Shown here: piece by piece, positions 15,016 through 23,188 of the stretch | Layout: each line of letters opens with the position of its first letter | Position numbering within the stretch: the stretch's first letter is position 1 | Assembly (NCBI GenBank): GCA_035540375.1 | Contig: DATLGO010000103.1 | Coordinates: 1-64,000, forward strand | Length of the DNA: 64,000 nucleotides | Direction of reading: 5' to 3' | From: Candidatus Thermoplasmatota archaeon | Lineage (GTDB): Archaea > Thermoplasmatota > SW-10-69-26 > JACQPN01 > JAJPHT01 | Notes under the pieces: model-generated | The model's database searches: none | What the model was told of the DNA's origin: nothing | Seen by the model: only the letters and a program-made list of their open reading frames with translations | Position numbers and translations under genes: made by a program

Positions 15016-17946
15016 CTACCAGCAGCCTCCCATGCCGTTGTTGGGATTCCCGTACATTGTGTTCGAGTCCGCGCCTTCGCCAGCGACGACGAGCCGGACC
15101 TTGTACTCGTAGGTGGTTCCGCAAGTCAGGCCATTGTCGTCGTGACTAGTCGTGTTCTGGTCCGTAATCGTCTGAACTAACCCCCATGCCCCGCCACTTG
15201 TGCGGCGGTAAACCTCGTACTTCTCGAACCCCTGGCCACTATACTTCGACCATCCGAGGCTGAGGCATGTCTTCTGGTTCGTCTGGCAGTACACGACAGA
15301 GTTGAGCGTCGTGGACGGTGCGGCGCACGAGCCGTAGCCGTTGTTCGGGATGCCGCTCATGGTGTTCGAGTCGGCGGACTCGCCCGCGCTGTAGAGGCGC
15401 ACCTTATACTCGTAGGTCGTGCCACACGTGAGGCTGCTGTCGCTGTGAGAGGTTGTCCCTGCCGCCGTGATCGTTTGCGCGAGGCTCCAGTCTCCGCCGG
15501 AGGCACGCCGGTAAACCTCGTACTTCTCGAAGCCGCCGCCAGTGTATTGTGACCACCCGACGCGGAGGCACGTCTTGGGAGAGGTATCGCAGAGGACAAC
15601 GCTCGTGACCGCGACCGCGGACGCGGTGCATCCGCCAAATCCGTTGTTCGGATTGCCGCTCAGGCTGTTGCTGTCACCGCGCTTCCCGTTGACGTAGAGC
15701 GAAACGCGATAGTCGTAGGTCGTGCCACAGGTGAGGCCGCTGTCGTCGTGGGTCGTAGTTCCTACGCTCGTGATGGTCTGGACCAGGGCCCACGACCCAC
15801 CCCCGGTCCGCCGGTAAATCTCATACTTCTGGAAACCCGACCCAGAGTATTGCGACCACCCGACTTTCAGGCAGGTCTTCTGGTTCGACGCACAGAAAAC
15901 GACGGACGACAGCACTACAACCGGAGCGCCTTCGACGTAGAGGCTGTTGGAGGCCGCGCTACCCTTGCTGTTGAAGGCCCAAACGGTGTAGTACCCCTTG
16001 GCGTCGTCTGGGAGGGTGTACGTGCGCGCCGCCTTGTCAGTGATGGTTGCCACGACGGTTCCAGCACCAGGGCTCGTCATGGGGCTGTTCGAGTTTCGTA
16101 CCTCGTATCGCGTGAAACCCTCACCGATGGTTGGTGTCCACTTGAGTCGCCCCTCGGCCTGGTAGAGAATCATTGGCGTGGGCTGCCCATCGAGCGGGTT
16201 CCATGGCTCCACCTTCAGGGGCCAGAGGTAGCCGCCGGTGGCAGTGAAGAACCGGTTGTAGGAAGCATTACTGGCGGCGGCGATGATGGCCTCCGACCAA
16301 GGGTCTTTTCCGCGAGCGTCAGAAAGGCCCGTTTCGAGAGCCGCCCTCATCGCCCGGTCGGAGACGAGGATGCCGTCGATTTTGACGGGCACGGGCACCG
16401 GGGCAGGGCTAGGGGCCATGGCGGTGAACGTCGCGTAGATGCGCGGTTCAATTCCCTCCGCGGCGAAGTCGAACATAACTCCGGGAAGAAGGCCTGCCGA
16501 AGCGGTCCACGCGGTCTGTTCGGGTGGTAGTATCCAGCCCTTCACTTCGATGTGGCGCACGAGGCTATTCTGTGGGAAGGTCAGACCCGGTAGCTCCTTT
16601 GCCATGTGGCTGCTGCCGGGTGGAACCCACTCCAATCCAGTCACAACGAAGATAGCATTGGCCTGGGTCCGGGATGCCTGGAGTTCTCCCATCCCGCTGA
16701 GGAAGTTGCTCTCCCCGATGTTCGCCAAGGGGCTGCTCGGGGTCCGGCTCAAGAGTTGAAGGACCCCGGTCTTGCCGGTCCACTGGTCAGCGAGCGATTT
16801 CAGATCGAGTGCCGCATCTGTGGCGGGCGCCCCCAATTTGGCTGTGTTCACGAGGAAGCCCCGGACCTTGACCTCATGGCCGGTGGTCGTGTACGGGTAC
16901 TGCGCGAGCGTGAGGAGATCGCGGCTGGTCGGGTCTGGCATGAAGCGGACGAGCGCGAGATTGTACGTGTCCACGCGGCTCTCGCTGTAGGTGTGTGTCC
17001 CCAGATCGTACACGCCGACATCGAACGGGAGGTTGGCAACCTTCGTCGCGAGTTCCGAACTGCCACCGCTCGTAGCCGCGCCGACTGCCTTGACCACGGT
17101 CTTCATGGTGGTACCGGAGGCGAATCCTTGAGTGGAAAGGTGGCGAGCATAGGCATCGCCGAGCACGCTTTGCGGGCTGGAGGCTATCGTGTTCAGAGGA
17201 ACGCTCTCCGCCTCAGCCGTCGTGAAGGTATCAGCCACGAGGAGATTGATCGAGGGTGCACTCGACGCGGCGATCCCGAGAAACTTCACGAGGTCGTAGT
17301 TGGTTCCCTTGACTGTGAGGAAGTGGACTTCATCGCTCGCGCCCTCGAAGCCCTTCAGAACGATGAAAGACGTGTGTTTGTTGAGAATCTCGTCGGGCTG
17401 GGCCAGTTTCAGGACGAACGCTTCATCCATGAGCACGCCGACCGAGTAGGTGGACGTGGGAAACTTCTCGGCCAGCTTGGACGTGATTTCGCTGTGCTGT
17501 TGCGGGAAGAGTTGTTGGAGCGACACTCCGAATGTCTGAACGACAGCGAAGCCCGTTCGCTCAACCGGAGTGCCAACCGGACCACTCGTACCGGCGCTTG
17601 GAGTACCGGAACCCGCACCTGAGGGATCGGAGCCCGTCGTGCCGGGGCGCCCGCCGGATGAGCCGTCAGGGTTCTGGTCACTCCCAGGAGAGCCTGCGCC
17701 GGAGACCGGCACGGACCCTTTGCCACCCGCGTCGGGTGAGGGAACCGATCCGGGGGAGCCGTCGGAAGGATTCGTGCCAGGCGTGCTGGGCGAAATGACG
17801 CCGTCGGACCCATCACCAGCGGGGAGCGCATCCCCCGTCGCGCCTGGCGCGTCGGGCGTGGCGCAGCCGGCCACAAGCATCGCGAGAACAGTCAAGAGGG
17901 CAAGTGGGGCTCGACCCCAGTGGCGCGAACGGTGAGTGGACTGCAA
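15016..17946 (-). CDS. Large lipoprotein with FN3-like cysteine repeats
   Basis: 976 residues. Lipobox LVAGC (Cys28) follows a hydrophobic signal. Residues 30-130 are a low-complexity Gly/Ser/Pro/Asp spacer like a wall-spanning stalk. A region of about 430 residues of unknown fold follows, then a linker, then three FN3-like repeats of about 98 residues at the C-terminus. Each repeat contains a KTCLKVGWSQYSG-like strand, F.KYE.YRR, LTCGTTYEYKV and an NNG..GC end, so four Cys per repeat could form disulfides. Codon use is less GC-biased than flanking genes. Probable surface adhesin or receptor-binding protein by inference. Confidence 0.85.
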   Translation of the reverse strand: MQSTHRSRHWGRAPLALLTVLAMLVAGCATPDAPGATGDALPAGDGSDGVISPSTPGTNPSDGSPGSVPSPDAGGKGSVPVSGAGSPGSDQNPDGSSGGRPGTTGSDPSGAGSGTPSAGTSGPVGTPVERTGFAVVQTFGVSLQQLFPQQHSEITSKLAEKFPTSTYSVGVLMDEAFVLKLAQPDEILNKHTSFIVLKGFEGASDEVHFLTVKGTNYDLVKFLGIAASSAPSINLLVADTFTTAEAESVPLNTIASSPQSVLGDAYARHLSTQGFASGTTMKTVVKAVGAATSGGSSELATKVANLPFDVGVYDLGTHTYSESRVDTYNLALVRFMPDPTSRDLLTLAQYPYTTTGHEVKVRGFLVNTAKLGAPATDAALDLKSLADQWTGKTGVLQLLSRTPSSPLANIGESNFLSGMGELQASRTQANAIFVVTGLEWVPPGSSHMAKELPGLTFPQNSLVRHIEVKGWILPPEQTAWTASAGLLPGVMFDFAAEGIEPRIYATFTAMAPSPAPVPVPVKIDGILVSDRAMRAALETGLSDARGKDPWSEAIIAAASNASYNRFFTATGGYLWPLKVEPWNPLDGQPTPMILYQAEGRLKWTPTIGEGFTRYEVRNSNSPMTSPGAGTVVATITDKAARTYTLPDDAKGYYTVWAFNSKGSAASNSLYVEGAPVVVLSSVVFCASNQKTCLKVGWSQYSGSGFQKYEIYRRTGGGSWALVQTITSVGTTTHDDSGLTCGTTYDYRVSLYVNGKRGDSNSLSGNPNNGFGGCTASAVAVTSVVLCDTSPKTCLRVGWSQYTGGGFEKYEVYRRASGGDWSLAQTITAAGTTSHSDSSLTCGTTYEYKVRLYSAGESADSNTMSGIPNNGYGSCAAPSTTLNSVVYCQTNQKTCLSLGWSKYSGQGFEKYEVYRRTSGGAWGLVQTITDQNTTSHDDNGLTCGTTYEYKVRLVVAGEGADSNTMYGNPNNGMGGCW

Positions 17947-18002
17947 ACTGAAGTCGCCTCCATGACCTCCCTATGAGGTTGGCCCCGCCGAAACCGAACC
18001 GG

Positions 18003-18013
18003 TAAAATATAAA
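18003..18013 (-). promoter_or_regulatory. TATA box upstream of the large lipoprotein gene
   Basis: On the minus strand this reads GTTTATATTTT, one of the best matches in the window to the archaeal TATA consensus, roughly 60 bases before ATG 17946. Transcription would begin about 30-35 bases upstream of the gene. Confidence 0.5.
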
Positions 18014-18328
18014 CGTATCGTCGTTCGGGGCCTCTCGCGGGTTCCTGCGCTATCTCGCGGAAGTCCCGCTTGGGGTGACCACGCCAAATGGGCTTGCTCT
18101 CAGGGATACCTCCACTCGCTCCATCCGGTACACCGACAACCACCGCGCGGCGAGGGCCTTGCCGTACCGCTCCATCGCTAGCTCCAAGCTCGGCAGCATG
18201 TACACGGTTCGATTCGGGTGCCCATGTCCGGGGCCGTTCACGAGGTCAGCGACATCGCCCCCAACTCAAGGAGACATCGAAGGGCGACGTTTCCGCGAAG
18301 GCGCCGCTCAAGCGCGGGGAAAGGAGCC

Positions 18329-18464
18329 CACGTTTCAGGACGTGGAATCCCAAGAAACGGGCGCTCGTGCCTGTGGCCGCGTCTCGACTCGAAGTTCGCT
18401 GCCGGCGGACGAGGCCGTGCGCAAGATAGCGTGGTCGGGAACTTATTCACCGGCGACTAACTAA
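18329..18464 (+). pseudogene. Remnant of a HerA-like ATPase gene
   Basis: In the frame ending at 18464 the peptide LPADEAVRKIAWSG matches LPADVAVRKLAWIG, the segment directly before Walker A in the intact ATPase 300 bases downstream, at about 11 of 14 positions. FQDVESQE upstream parallels FEDQDQPA. The match stops where Walker A should begin. It looks like the 5' part of a second ATPase gene, left by duplication or recombination between related elements. Confidence 0.45.
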
Positions 18465-18589
18465 GACGGCCGCCATTCTACGCGGCGCGTGGACGCGCTC
18501 CCGCGAGCGAATTCCGCCGGAGCACGGGTAGCGGCAGCGCCGCGCGTGGAGGATGAAATAGTGTTCCGGTCGGTTCAGGTGGAGTAGCC

Positions 18590-19822
18590 ATGGCGGCGAA
18601 CCCGAAGGGTGCTCGCCGGGCGAAGCCCCGGCGCCGCAAGCCGGCGAAGAAGAAGGTGTTCGAGGATCAGGACCAGCCTGCGCACCGCGTGACGCTCCGC
18701 CTCGGGGACGACATCCAGCTTCCCGCGGACGTCGCGGTTCGCAAGCTCGCGTGGATCGGGAAGTCCGGCTCGGGGAAGTCGTACGGCGTGGGCCTCCTCC
18801 TGGAGCAGATGCGTCGCAACGGCATCCGCTTCATCGTCATCGACCCCGTCGGCACGCACACGGGCGTCGCGCAGCTCGAAGGCGTCGTCTTCCACGAGGT
18901 GCAGCGGGGCATGCACGTGGGACGCTTCGTGCGCCACATCCTGGAGAACGACCTCAACATCGTCGTGAACCTCCGCGCGCTCTCCTTCGACGAGCAGCGC
19001 CTCTTCATCGCCCTCTTCCTGGAGAACCTGTACCGATGGAACAAGGACTTCGGGCCCCGTCACGTGGTCGTGGAGGAGGTGCAGCAGTTCGCGCCCCAGG
19101 GCGGGAAGGCCGAGAGCAAGGAAATGCTGGAAGTCATCAGCACCATGGGCCGCATGGAGGGCATCGGCTTCTCCGTCGTCACGCAGCGTCCCGCCATCGT
19201 CTCCAAGACCGTGATCGCGAACACGGACGCGTTCTTCTTCTTCCAGCTCATGCTCCCCCAAGACCTGGGCGCCGTCGAGGAAGTGCTCACCGCGCGCACG
19301 TCCCTCCCGCCCGAGGAGGAGAAGAAGATCCAGGAGATCATCGGCTCCATGCCAAGCCTCGGCAAGGGCGAGGTCATCCTCTACTCGCCCGAGTGGTTGC
19401 AGACCGCGGAGCGCAAGCGCGTGAACGGGCGCCGCGTCACCCCGCACACGGGCGGCACGCCCGACAATTACGTGCGACCCATGGGCGACGAGCCCGGCCT
19501 CGGGGACAACCCCGCATTCCAAGACGGCGCGCCTGGCTCCGCCACGCCAGCGACCCCGGCAGCGGGGGGCGAGGCCGGCGCCGCGGACCCGGCGACGTTC
19601 CGTGGCGCGCATCCCCCCAGCGTGAGTGCGCCACCAGGCGCAGGGTCATCACCATTGCCCCGGGCGGAGGTTCCGTCGTCGCTTCCGCCGCTGCCGCCGC
19701 CCGTGCGGCGCGTGAGCGCGTACAAGGTGGCCGCGCTCCTCGGCGTGGGCGCGCTCGCGTTTCCCGTCGTCCTCCTTCCGCTCCAGCGCTTGCTTCAGCG
19801 CGACGCTGTTGCTCCCGAGTGA
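18590..19822 (+). CDS. HerA/FtsK-superfamily ATPase with C-terminal membrane anchor
   Basis: 410 residues. A basic N-terminal tail (residues 5-23, KPRRRKPAKKK) is followed by a P-loop core with Walker A GKSGSGKSYG near 62 and Walker B HVVVEEVQQF near 158. A TQRPA sensor-like motif is near 203. After about residue 290 comes a Pro/Ala/Gly-rich linker, then one membrane helix (VAALLGVGALAFPVVLL). This fold covers viral genome-packaging ATPases and conjugative VirB4/TraD pumps. The neighbouring small membrane proteins and twin 126-residue proteins favour packaging. GGTGGAG lies just before the ATG. Confidence 0.85.
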   Translation: MAANPKGARRAKPRRRKPAKKKVFEDQDQPAHRVTLRLGDDIQLPADVAVRKLAWIGKSGSGKSYGVGLLLEQMRRNGIRFIVIDPVGTHTGVAQLEGVVFHEVQRGMHVGRFVRHILENDLNIVVNLRALSFDEQRLFIALFLENLYRWNKDFGPRHVVVEEVQQFAPQGGKAESKEMLEVISTMGRMEGIGFSVVTQRPAIVSKTVIANTDAFFFFQLMLPQDLGAVEEVLTARTSLPPEEEKKIQEIIGSMPSLGKGEVILYSPEWLQTAERKRVNGRRVTPHTGGTPDNYVRPMGDEPGLGDNPAFQDGAPGSATPATPAAGGEAGAADPATFRGAHPPSVSAPPGAGSSPLPRAEVPSSLPPLPPPVRRVSAYKVAALLGVGALAFPVVLLPLQRLLQRDAVAPE

Positions 19823-20006
19823 AGGCAGAACCGGGCCCCGTTGTCCAGTCCTGGATTCGGTGCGGCTCAAAGACTAAATCCCGTTCGCGTCGATGGTCCG
19901 GCAAGCGGCCTTACCGGGGACGCTACGGGAACGGCGAGGGCGCGGAGCGCGCGCCCGAGGCCGGACCGTCCGGGACGGACGCGCCACAAAGGGTGGTCTC
20001 GACCGT

Positions 20007-20141
20007 ATGGCAGAACTTCCGCTTCCGAAGATCTCGGAGGAAACGATGCACACGGCGAGGGTCGCGGGCTATCTCGGGCTCGGGGTCCTCGCCTTCGGGC
20101 TTGTCCTGGGAACGATGCGCGCCGTCACGAAGGGGCGGTGA
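20007..20141 (+). CDS. 44-residue single-span membrane protein
   Basis: Polar start (AELPLPKISEETMHT) then one helix (VAGYLGLGVLAFGLVLGTM) and a basic end (RAVTKGR). Typical of small virion or membrane proteins of tailless archaeal viruses, but no family is recognisable. It sits between the ATPase and a 127-residue membrane protein, six bases before the latter. Confidence 0.6.
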   Translation: MAELPLPKISEETMHTARVAGYLGLGVLAFGLVLGTMRAVTKGR

Positions 20142-20147
20142 TCCCGC

Positions 20148-20531
20148 ATGCCGCTCCGCGACTACGTGGACGTGCGCGCCGTCGCGCGCAACCTCACCTC
20201 CCCCGCCTACCTCGGCACGATGGCCATCCTCGGCGTCGGCCTGTGGGCTGCCGACCGGTACGCGGCGCCCGGCAGCGCGTGGCGCAACCTCCGGTTCGTC
20301 ACGCTGGGCGCTCTCGGCGCTGGCGTCGGGTACGGCATCCTCGCGCCCCTCTTCCCGCCCCTCTCGCGCGGCCTTACGGCGGCCGCGGCCACGAGCGCGG
20401 CCGCCGCAAGCGCGGTCGCCGCGGCCTCGCAGCCCAGCGCCTCGCCGCCGCCCCCTTCCCGCGCGCAGACGAACAAGCAGTTCGAGCCCGCGCAGGGCGT
20501 CGAGAGCTCGGGGGTGTTCGTCGGCCAGTGA
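20148..20531 (+). CDS. Membrane protein with Ala/Pro-rich tail
   Basis: 127 residues. Two hydrophobic spans (YLGTMAILGVGLWAADRY and FVTLGALGAGVGYGILAPLF) are followed by an alanine-rich helix and a Ser/Pro-rich, probably disordered tail ending GVFVGQ. Unknown family; context suggests a structural or assembly membrane protein of the element. Confidence 0.7.
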   Translation: MPLRDYVDVRAVARNLTSPAYLGTMAILGVGLWAADRYAAPGSAWRNLRFVTLGALGAGVGYGILAPLFPPLSRGLTAAAATSAAAASAVAAASQPSASPPPPSRAQTNKQFEPAQGVESSGVFVGQ

Positions 20532-20575
20532 GGGCAACCTCACGGGCTTGATGCGCGAAGGAGCGTGAACCACAC

Positions 20576-20956
20576 ATGGCAGTCCAGAAGGATTTTCGAA
20601 CGGGCGTCATCGCCAACCTCGCGGCCGGAGCGAGCTCCGAGGTCGTGAACGAGGCGCTCACCGGGCAAGAGATGCTGACGATCGAGCGCCTCGGGGTCAC
20701 CCCGCACGCGGACCTCCGCGTCACCCTGGAGGTCGAGAAGACGACAGTGTACAAGGACCTCCCCACGCAGTCGGCGGCCTTCCCGGTCTCCGACGCGAAC
20801 GCCGAGGTGTTCCTGTGCACGCCCGTCGTGGGCGTCCTCCCCGAGAAGCGGTGGAAGGTCACGATCAAGAACGTCGGGGCCGCGGCCGTCGCGAACGTCC
20901 GCTACTACGTCCCCGTCACCAAGTACACGGGCGCGGACCTCCAGAGGGTCCTGTGA
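20576..20956 (+). CDS. Candidate capsid-type beta-sandwich protein, copy 1
   Basis: 126 residues, almost all predicted beta by eye: ANLAAGASSEVVNE, EMLTIERLGV, LRVTLEVEKTTVYKD, AEVFLCTPVVGVL, WKVTIKNVG and NVRYYVPVTKY. It shares the first ten residues and the last ten (YTGADLQRVL) exactly with the next gene and is roughly two-thirds identical overall. No signal peptide or membrane span. Paired single jelly-roll capsid genes beside the packaging ATPase are the hallmark of the sphaerolipovirus group; this is an analogy, as no sequence match is known to me. Confidence 0.72.
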   Translation: MAVQKDFRTGVIANLAAGASSEVVNEALTGQEMLTIERLGVTPHADLRVTLEVEKTTVYKDLPTQSAAFPVSDANAEVFLCTPVVGVLPEKRWKVTIKNVGAAAVANVRYYVPVTKYTGADLQRVL

Positions 20957-20970
20957 GGAGGTGAAGAATC

Positions 20971-21351
20971 ATGGCAGTCCAGAAGGATTTCCGCACCGGA
21001 ACCGTGAACATCGGCGCGGGCGAGACGAAGACCGTCGTGGACGAGGCGCTCACGGGCCAAGAGATGCTCACGATCGAGCGCCTCGGCTTCACCGACTCGG
21101 GCGCAAACGACCTCTTCGCCACGCTCGAAGTCGAGAAGACCACGGTCTACAAGGACGTGCCCAGCGCGGCCGCGCCCTTCCCCGTCGGCGGCAACAACCG
21201 CGAGGTCTTCCTCTGCACGCCCGTCGTGGGCGTGCTCCCCGAGAAGCGGTGGAAGCTCAGCATCCGCAACGCGGCCGGCCTCGCGCAGGACGTCACGTAC
21301 TACGTCCCCGTCACGAAGTACACGGGGGCGGACCTCCAGCGGGTGCTGTGA
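20971..21351 (+). CDS. Candidate capsid-type beta-sandwich protein, copy 2
   Basis: 126 residues and a close paralogue of the preceding gene, with a distinct loop (TDSGANDLF against TPHADL) and a different EF-like region (VGGNNREVF). The shared VEKTTVYKD, EVFLCTPVVGVLPEKRWK and YYVPVTKYTGADLQRVL blocks suggest a conserved oligomer interface. AGGAGGTGA lies seven bases before the ATG, a textbook Shine-Dalgarno site. Intergenic spacing of 14 bases means the two are co-expressed. Confidence 0.75.
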   Translation: MAVQKDFRTGTVNIGAGETKTVVDEALTGQEMLTIERLGFTDSGANDLFATLEVEKTTVYKDVPSAAAPFPVGGNNREVFLCTPVVGVLPEKRWKLSIRNAAGLAQDVTYYVPVTKYTGADLQRVL

Positions 21352-21432
21352 GGACCTACGAGCCTCGCCGATTCCACGGCCGGCGAGGCCTCGCCCCCGT
21401 TCCGCTCCGACACCCTCCATTCTCCTGACGGC

Positions 21433-21810
21433 TCATGCCTTGGGTGGGGCAGCGCAACTCCAGCGCCCCTCCTCGTAATTCATGTACTCGCAGCGCTGGA
21501 AGCCCTCCCCGTAGTTGCACGAGAGGCGAGTCGGGTACGCGCACTTCGGTTCGCCCGCCAACTTCGGGTGTTCGCCGCGAGGCGTCGTCTTGCCGGGCTC
21601 CAACAGGTAGTGGAACGAGACGAGGAGCTTCCCATCCTTGAGCTCGCCCACGACTGGAGACCTCAGGTTGCCGTGATTGTCCATGGAGTACCCAGCCGGC
21701 ACCTCCACCATCGTCCCGTCCGGTCGCTGCTCGGCCTTGCACGTGTAGCACTTGCGCGTGGACGGGTTGAATTGCTTCCTTCCGCACTTGGGGCATGGTG
21801 CGTTCGACAC
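21433..21810 (-). CDS. Zinc-ribbon protein with C-terminal Cys cluster
   Basis: 125 residues from GTG 21810. A zinc ribbon opens the protein (CPKCGRKQFNPSTRKCYTC). A basic/aromatic middle follows (GKLLVSFHYLLEPG), and four further Cys lie at the end (KCAYPTRLSC and RCEYMNYEEGRWSC) that could form a second metal site. Codon use is less GC-rich than neighbours. It points against the direction of the element's other genes. Family unknown. Confidence 0.65.
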   Translation of the reverse strand: MSNAPCPKCGRKQFNPSTRKCYTCKAEQRPDGTMVEVPAGYSMDNHGNLRSPVVGELKDGKLLVSFHYLLEPGKTTPRGEHPKLAGEPKCAYPTRLSCNYGEGFQRCEYMNYEEGRWSCAAPPKA

Positions 21811-21875
21811 GGGCTTCGAATCGTCTTCCGCCTCATTAGGGGCGCGGCCGCACGACGGGCCGTCGCGGCGCGGGG

Positions 21876-22121
21876 CTACGGGGTCTCGTCCGGCGACTTC
21901 CCGTGCGGGTGCTGGCGGCGCCACGCCGCGGCGGGGTGGCGCGCGACCTCCGCGCTGACGCCGACGTCCTCGAACAGGAGGTCGGGCGCGTAGTCCCCCT
22001 GCTCCAGCCGTCGCCCGAACTCGTTCTCGCTCGGTTCGAGCGCGAGGATCTCGCGGAGGCGGGGGAGGACGACGTCGTTGAGGTCCTGGGGCGGCGGGCG
22101 ATGGCCGCGCCTCCGCGCCGC
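21876..22121 (-). pseudogene. C-terminal remnant of an AbiEii-like nucleotidyltransferase
   Basis: An open stretch with strong GC-third-position bias on the minus strand but no acceptable start codon. The reading has LRGDYAPDLL-type features: VVLPRLREILALEP, FGRRLEQGDYAPDLLFED and VARHPAAAWRR. These resemble the C-terminus of AbiEii/AbiGii toxins, where a DYRPELLF-like block precedes HPA.W. The catalytic N-terminal domain is missing, and the 5' end overlaps the next plus-strand gene. Family assignment is tentative. Confidence 0.38.
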
Positions 22122-22509
22122 CTACTGGCACTTCGTCCGCAACCTCGCTGAGGCGACCCATGCGGTCGTTCCGGCCGACGCGCACGGCCGCCTCGATCGC
22201 CTCCGCACTTGGTGGCGGGCGATCTTGACGGCGGAGGATCGGAGCACGCCTGCCAGCATTGCGCTCGCGCCCGAGGACGTGCTCCAGTGGACAAGCCGTC
22301 CCGACGCGTACCGATCTCGGCCACCCGACGAGTTGGCGGGTGCGGCGGTCGCGAGCGAATCGCGCGCGCTCCTCCAGTGGCTCGCCGAGTGCGCCTTCTT
22401 CGCGGACGTCGCCGCGGAGATCCAAGTCATCGAGGCGCGGGCCGACCCCGCCACGACCGCTACGCCAGCCATTCAGGAAGCGATCGCCGACGGAGGAGGA
22501 ACGCCATGA
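22078..22509 (+). CDS. Hypothetical alpha-helical protein (TTG start)
   Basis: 143 residues, rich in Ala, Arg and Trp, mainly helical (RLRAAYWHFVRNLAEATHAV, LDRLRTWWRAIL, LLQWLAECAFFADVAAEIQV). Unknown family. The TTG start is chosen because GGGGGAGG at 22061-22068 precedes it at normal spacing and no in-frame ATG or GTG exists upstream of the helical region. The stop overlaps the next ATG as ATGA, and this overlap is repeated in the next genes. Confidence 0.6.
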   Translation: MRSWGGGRWPRLRAAYWHFVRNLAEATHAVVPADAHGRLDRLRTWWRAILTAEDRSTPASIALAPEDVLQWTSRPDAYRSRPPDELAGAAVASESRALLQWLAECAFFADVAAEIQVIEARADPATTATPAIQEAIADGGGTP

Positions 22510-22841
22510 GCCGCACCCTCCTTCGCCACGAGGGCTGCTCCATGGGGCATCGCAACGGCAGCACGTTGGAGAAGTGCGTGCGATACCGCCGTCTCCGCGA
22601 GCTCCGCCGCACCGGCGGCCCGCGGGGGGAGTTCACGCCCGACCGCCTCGCGGGGTCGGCGTGGGACCCGGACGCTCGGCGCTACCTCCACGATGGATGC
22701 CGCCGACGACACCGGAGCGCTCGTGCGTTCCTCCGCTGCTTCTGGGCTCGCTCGTACCGCGAGCCCGAAGCGCCGGACCGCGTGCGCGACAGCCGGGGGC
22801 GGCGCGAGGCCAGCCTCTACGCAGGAGGTGCGGCGGCATGA
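22506..22841 (+). CDS. Hypothetical Arg-rich protein
   Basis: 111 residues, about a quarter Arg, with four Cys. Begins RTLLRHEGCSMGHRNGSTLEKC. ATGA overlap with the gene before and after, and GGAGGAGG just upstream. Charge suggests nucleic-acid contact; nothing more can be said. Confidence 0.55.
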   Translation: MSRTLLRHEGCSMGHRNGSTLEKCVRYRRLRELRRTGGPRGEFTPDRLAGSAWDPDARRYLHDGCRRRHRSARAFLRCFWARSYREPEAPDRVRDSRGRREASLYAGGAAA

Positions 22842-23188
22842 CGTCCGACCCATGTCCGCCGACACCGCACCACGAGGAGGGGGCGTTCAGGCAACGTCCT
22901 CACACGCGGCCCCTCGACCTTACTGCGATCCGCGAGGCGATCGGGCGAGCCTTCCTTGCGGCGTTCCTTGCGGAGGTGCCCACGCAGAAGGCGGAAGCGA
23001 TCCGGTGCCTCGAAGGCGCCACCGCGTTCTACCTTGCCGCCGCGGACGAGGCCGGGGCTGAGTCGCTCGACTCACGTCACCTTCGGTGGAGCTGCGCGTG
23101 GGCGGTCTGCATGTGGTGCAACGGCGAGGGCGGCGCGTGTCCTTGCGAGTGCCACGCCAGGACCGCAGCGTCGGAGGGTAACGGATGA
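22838..23188 (+). CDS. Hypothetical protein with Cys-rich C-terminus
   Basis: 116 residues. An amphipathic helical centre (IREAIGRAFLAAFLAEVPTQ, CLEGATAFYLAAADEAG) is followed by a cysteine cluster CMWCNGEGGACPCECH, a possible zinc site. AGGAGGTG lies seven bases before the ATG. Its stop overlaps the ATG of the AbrB-like gene. Confidence 0.6.
   Translation: MTSDPCPPTPHHEEGAFRQRPHTRPLDLTAIREAIGRAFLAAFLAEVPTQKAEAIRCLEGATAFYLAAADEAGAESLDSRHLRWSCAWAVCMWCNGEGGACPCECHARTAASEGNG

Larger units (their letters stand above)
17947..18589. other. Intergenic region with a TATA box and an ATPase gene fragment
   Basis: 643 bases without an intact gene. It contains the promoter of the lipoprotein gene near 18003-18013 and, near 18329-18464, a fragment resembling the start of the downstream ATPase. 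The rest shows no coding pattern I trust; the 129-residue frame over it has no recognisable family. Confidence 0.6.

Noticed and set aside
14891-15112. 73-codon plus-strand frame after the small membrane protein
   Set aside because: Covers the 3' end of the lipoprotein gene in antisense; no recognisable feature.
15050-15950. Three similar DNA blocks about 290-300 bases apart
   Set aside because: Considered as a repeat array. They are the codons of the three FN3-like repeats, not CRISPR or intergenic repeats; no CRISPR array was seen anywhere.
15748-17622. Plus-strand frames of 260 and 338 codons over the lipoprotein
   Set aside because: Antisense to a gene with signal peptide, lipobox and repeats; no protein motif in these frames.
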